A DNA stretch of 64,000 nucleotides from Linepithema humile (lineage: Eukaryota > Arthropoda > Insecta > Hymenoptera > Formicidae), in NCBI RefSeq assembly GCF_040581485.1, contig NC_090132.1, forward strand, positions 25,617,911-25,681,910, read 5' to 3'. Made by a program: the position numbers and the translations under genes. Of this stretch, positions 61,286 through 64,000 are shown in pieces. The notes under the pieces are model-generated. The model had not been told where the DNA came from and did not search any database. It was given only the letters and a program-made list of their open reading frames with translations. Position 1 is the stretch's first letter; every line of letters begins with the position of its first letter.

Positions 61286-62034
61286 AAATTATTAAAAATG
61301 TAAATTAGCTATGTTGACCCAGAGTCAGGTGTTAGATGCTCAAAAAATAATAATTAACCAAATTATTAATTCATACGTTTCGGCACATTTATTTCGGCCA
61401 TCTTCAGTGATAACATAATAGAAAGTAAACAATCGTTATAGAGGAAACATGAAAGAATAAAAACAAATATGCTCCGCAAGACCAACGCCATCGGTTAAAG
61501 AACTTGAACGCTCATTATAATATAGAATAAAATAGTAATTAATTAATACTGCGACGCAAAGTCATCGTATAAATTTCGCACATATTTATTTGTCAACAGC
61601 TTATGAGAGGTGATCTTACCTGAATCTTACTATCCGTTTACCGTAACATTTTATTATTTATAACCTGGATATTTCAAATAAGATCTCTTTTCCCTTTTTA
61701 ATTTTGAAACCTGTTGACATAAATAAATATGTGCGAAACCTGCATTTTTTATACGACGACTTTGCGTCGCAGTATTAATTAATTACTATTTTATTCTATA
61801 TTATAATGAGCGTTCAAGTTCTTTAGCCGATGGCGTTGGCCTTGTGGAGCATATTTGTTTTTATTCTTTCATGTTTCTTCTATAACGATTGTTTACTTTC
61901 TATTATGTTATCACTGAAGATGGCTGAAATAAATGTGCCGAAAAGTATGAATTAATAATTTGGTTAATTATTATTTTTTGAGCATCTAACACCTGGCTCT
62001 GGATCAACATAGCTAATTTACATTTTTAATAATT
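61286..62034. mobile_element. Long foldback element with CTGAAGA...GAAAC motif
   Basis: Two arms of nearly 300 bp (about 61286-61575 and 61745-62034) are almost exact inverses, including AATTAACCAAATTATTAATT and the GGCGTTGG region. The motif occurs in both arms: minus strand at 61379-61408 and plus strand at 61915-61944, with a GGC/GCC-type stem. It is non-coding. Confidence 0.88.
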
Positions 62035-62149
62035 TCTTATATTCATATTTCAATTATGTGTTACTGAGTCAATGTTTAAACTCTTATTGACAATAAGTAA
62101 GAGATTGACTGAGTAAGAGCTTTAATATTATAATTTTGTTTTAAAATCT

Positions 62150-62490
62150 ATTTTGCTGATAGAATAGATGAATTTTGCTGAGTACATTTGTTAAAAACAT
62201 TTTGTAAAAACATATTAATTTGCTACAAAATAATTTATTTCTAACAAATATATTTTGCTAATGCAGCAAAATTGTCGCTGCTAGTATAAATTTATTAAAG
62301 ATATTAAAGTAAAAATCAATTTCTTATGATAGCGATATAATTTGCAGAATTAGCAAAATTATTTGCAGCAAATAAAATTAGTATCTTTCTGTTATCTATC
62401 TAATTTTTTTGTTATCTATCTAATAACTAAAATGTTTTGCTAAAATAGCGTAAAATTTGCTATGCCAACACATTTTTCTTCATGCACTGA
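62150..62490. mobile_element. Second copy of the TTTTGCT-rich MITE
   Basis: It shares long blocks with 38700-39020 in the same order and orientation, for example GAATAGATGAATTTTGCTGA, then GTACATTT, and AATGCAGCAAAATTGTC. The left end is missing or diverged. Confidence 0.85.
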
Positions 62491-62693
62491 ATCTGATGAG
62501 TTATATGGATGAGTATAATGGAACAATGATATTGACCGTGACAATGATAAATTATGCATATAATGGAAAAATAACCTTGGAGTTTAGACGCATTTAGATG
62601 AATCAGTGTGGATCAATATTTCTTTTTTTTCGTGAATTGAAATATAACATTTTATACATATATTGAAATTCTTTATTTTTAAATTGCATATAC

Positions 62694-63164
62694 AGGGTAT
62701 CCAGTAACTCACGGATCAACGCTTGTAAGCGGATAGAGTACATTAAACAGAACAGAAAAGTTCTTTACTATTTTGCAATTCTCGCAATAATTATTTAAGT
62801 ATTAATTAAAAAAGATTGCCGAATAAGCGCGCAGCTAGATTGTAGGATGTAACTGTAGGCGTGACAGTGGCGAGTCGTAACAAAATGTTTGTCCGTGCAA
62901 CGAGAGTCGCAGACGCGCGAATAAGTAACAAGCGGGCAGAAGCCTGTAGTTACATCCTACAGTTACATAGGTCATAGATCAGTTACATAGTTATATAAGG
63001 TTACGTAAGTCCTACGGTCTAGCAGTGCGCTCATTCGAGAATCTTTTTTAATTAATACTTAAGTAATTATTGCGAGAATTGCAAAATGGTAAAGAACTTT
63101 TCTGTTCTGTTTAATGTGTTTTATCCGCTCACGAGCGTTGGTCCGTGAGTTACTGGACACTCTG
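62694..63164. mobile_element. Palindromic mariner-type MITE, complete
   Basis: It is bounded by TA at 62692-62693 and 63165-63166. Terminal repeats of about 145 bp start CAGGGTATCCAGTAACTCAC and end with the inverse GTGAGTTACTGGACACTCTG. A smaller inverted pair (TAGGATGTAACTGTAGGC and partner) lies inside. It is the complete member of the family with fragments at 48631 and 56518. Confidence 0.92.
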
Positions 63165-63166
63165 TA

Positions 63167-64000
63167 TATTATTTCTCTGCAATTCAAAATAAGCTTTCTC
63201 ACTCATTAAAAGTTTGCATATGTTGCGTTAATAAAAACATAAAGAAATAAAATAGTATTATACACAGTACGTAGTACAAAAAAATTATTTATAAAAGTTA
63301 AATTTCACGGATTTAGATTTATTTTATCAAAATGCGTCAATTTTTTTCTGTGACAACAATATGTGTGTGGGTGTGTAAAATTATAATTATATACACTCCT
63401 TCCTTTATTTTCAGTGCACGTTTCAATTTAGTTACGTATGATTTTACAATCATTTGTGTAACTGTATGTTTCAGTGACGCGAATAGTGCGCAAGAGCAGT
63501 GTTACGCAATCTGTGTCAAGTTCTGTGTTCTATTTTCATTGATACATATGCAATTACAAAAGTGATTGTAGAATGACATTGCTAAGTGAAAATTTAAACT
63601 GAAAGTAAAGTAAGAATGTAGTTCTCTGTAATCTTGTTTTTACAGTATTGTCAGTTTTTGAGAAAAAAATTTAGTCTCATTATTTAATGGGCACATCATG
63701 TATGATAATAGTATATTATATTTTTATATAGATACAATAATGTTTTATTTCTTTATTATGTCTGATCATAAGCTCTTATTATTAGCCAAAATTTTCTGAC
63801 GCAACCACTTCTTCTAAGTTCTTCTAAAATTCGATTTATCTTAGTAAAGTAAAATACTGTGTTATTGAAAGATAATATTATAGAACACGTAGAATTATGA
63901 TCAGAATAAATGTGTTAATGTAAATTTGTGAAAAGAAACGTCCAGCACAAGCGATTATCACATTGCAGCCCTCATTTGAATGTTGGTTTTATTTTGTGTT
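63167..64000. other. Unassigned AT-rich end of window
   Basis: No gene, RNA or transposon end is recognised. A 77-codon ORF at 63332-63565 is hydrophobic and cysteine-rich but has no features that support it. Confidence 0.5.

Noticed and set aside
63332..63565. 77-codon hydrophobic ORF considered as an exon of the possible second DUF2236 gene
   Set aside because: It has no similarity to any exon of the DUF2236 gene at 42854-47765.

Overview
The window looks like a stretch of an insect nuclear genome, most likely a hymenopteran and plausibly an ant. It is AT-rich, its genes are split by GT-AG introns, and the intergenic and intronic DNA is crowded with mariner/Tc1, hAT-like and foldback elements plus microsatellites. 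The order is inferred from overall character; no species can be named from the sequence alone.

Four protein-coding loci can be assembled exon by exon, each with consistent splice phases and an open frame. (1) Lasp, a LIM-nebulin-SH3 actin-binding protein, runs on the minus strand from 25305 down to 1151 and has two introns of more than 10 kb. (2) 3-hydroxyisobutyrate dehydrogenase (valine catabolism, mitochondrial) runs on the minus strand from 29629 down to 26431. (3) A divergent ionotropic receptor (IR, iGluR-like chemoreceptor) runs on the plus strand, 32923-40722, in 12 exons. (4) A DUF2236 / MpaB-type oxygenase-like protein runs on the plus strand, 42854-47765, in 8 exons. A short ATG exon at 57631-57655 closely matches exon 1 of locus 4 in sequence and splice phase. 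It may start a second DUF2236 gene whose remaining exons lie beyond or between repeats. The genes do not form a functional cluster.

From about 48.5 kb to 63.2 kb the window is mainly transposon debris. It holds a foldback at 48.9-49.4 kb, two MITE-like elements side by side that share one target sequence (50.3-52.0 kb), and a nest in which two hAT-type elements with exact 8-bp target duplications sit inside an older inverted-repeat element (52.55-54.75 kb). Further right are a frameshifted mariner (55.4-56.5 kb), a gag remnant of an LTR retroelement with a tRNA-Pro-like primer binding site (59.1-60.5 kb), and palindromic MITEs at 60.8, 61.3 and 62.7 kb. Elements also sit in introns: a decayed Tc1-like element in Lasp, a foldback in the dehydrogenase gene, a 2-kb near-perfect palindrome nested in a hAT-like element in the IR gene, and a 1.1-kb inverted-repeat transposon in the DUF2236 gene.

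The least ordinary signal is a motif, CTGAAGA + short stem + GAAA, shared by four otherwise different foldback elements. It resembles the hammerhead ribozyme core but has one extra base and no proven stems I/III. A second is a family of roughly 80-bp hairpins scattered through introns and intergenic DNA.
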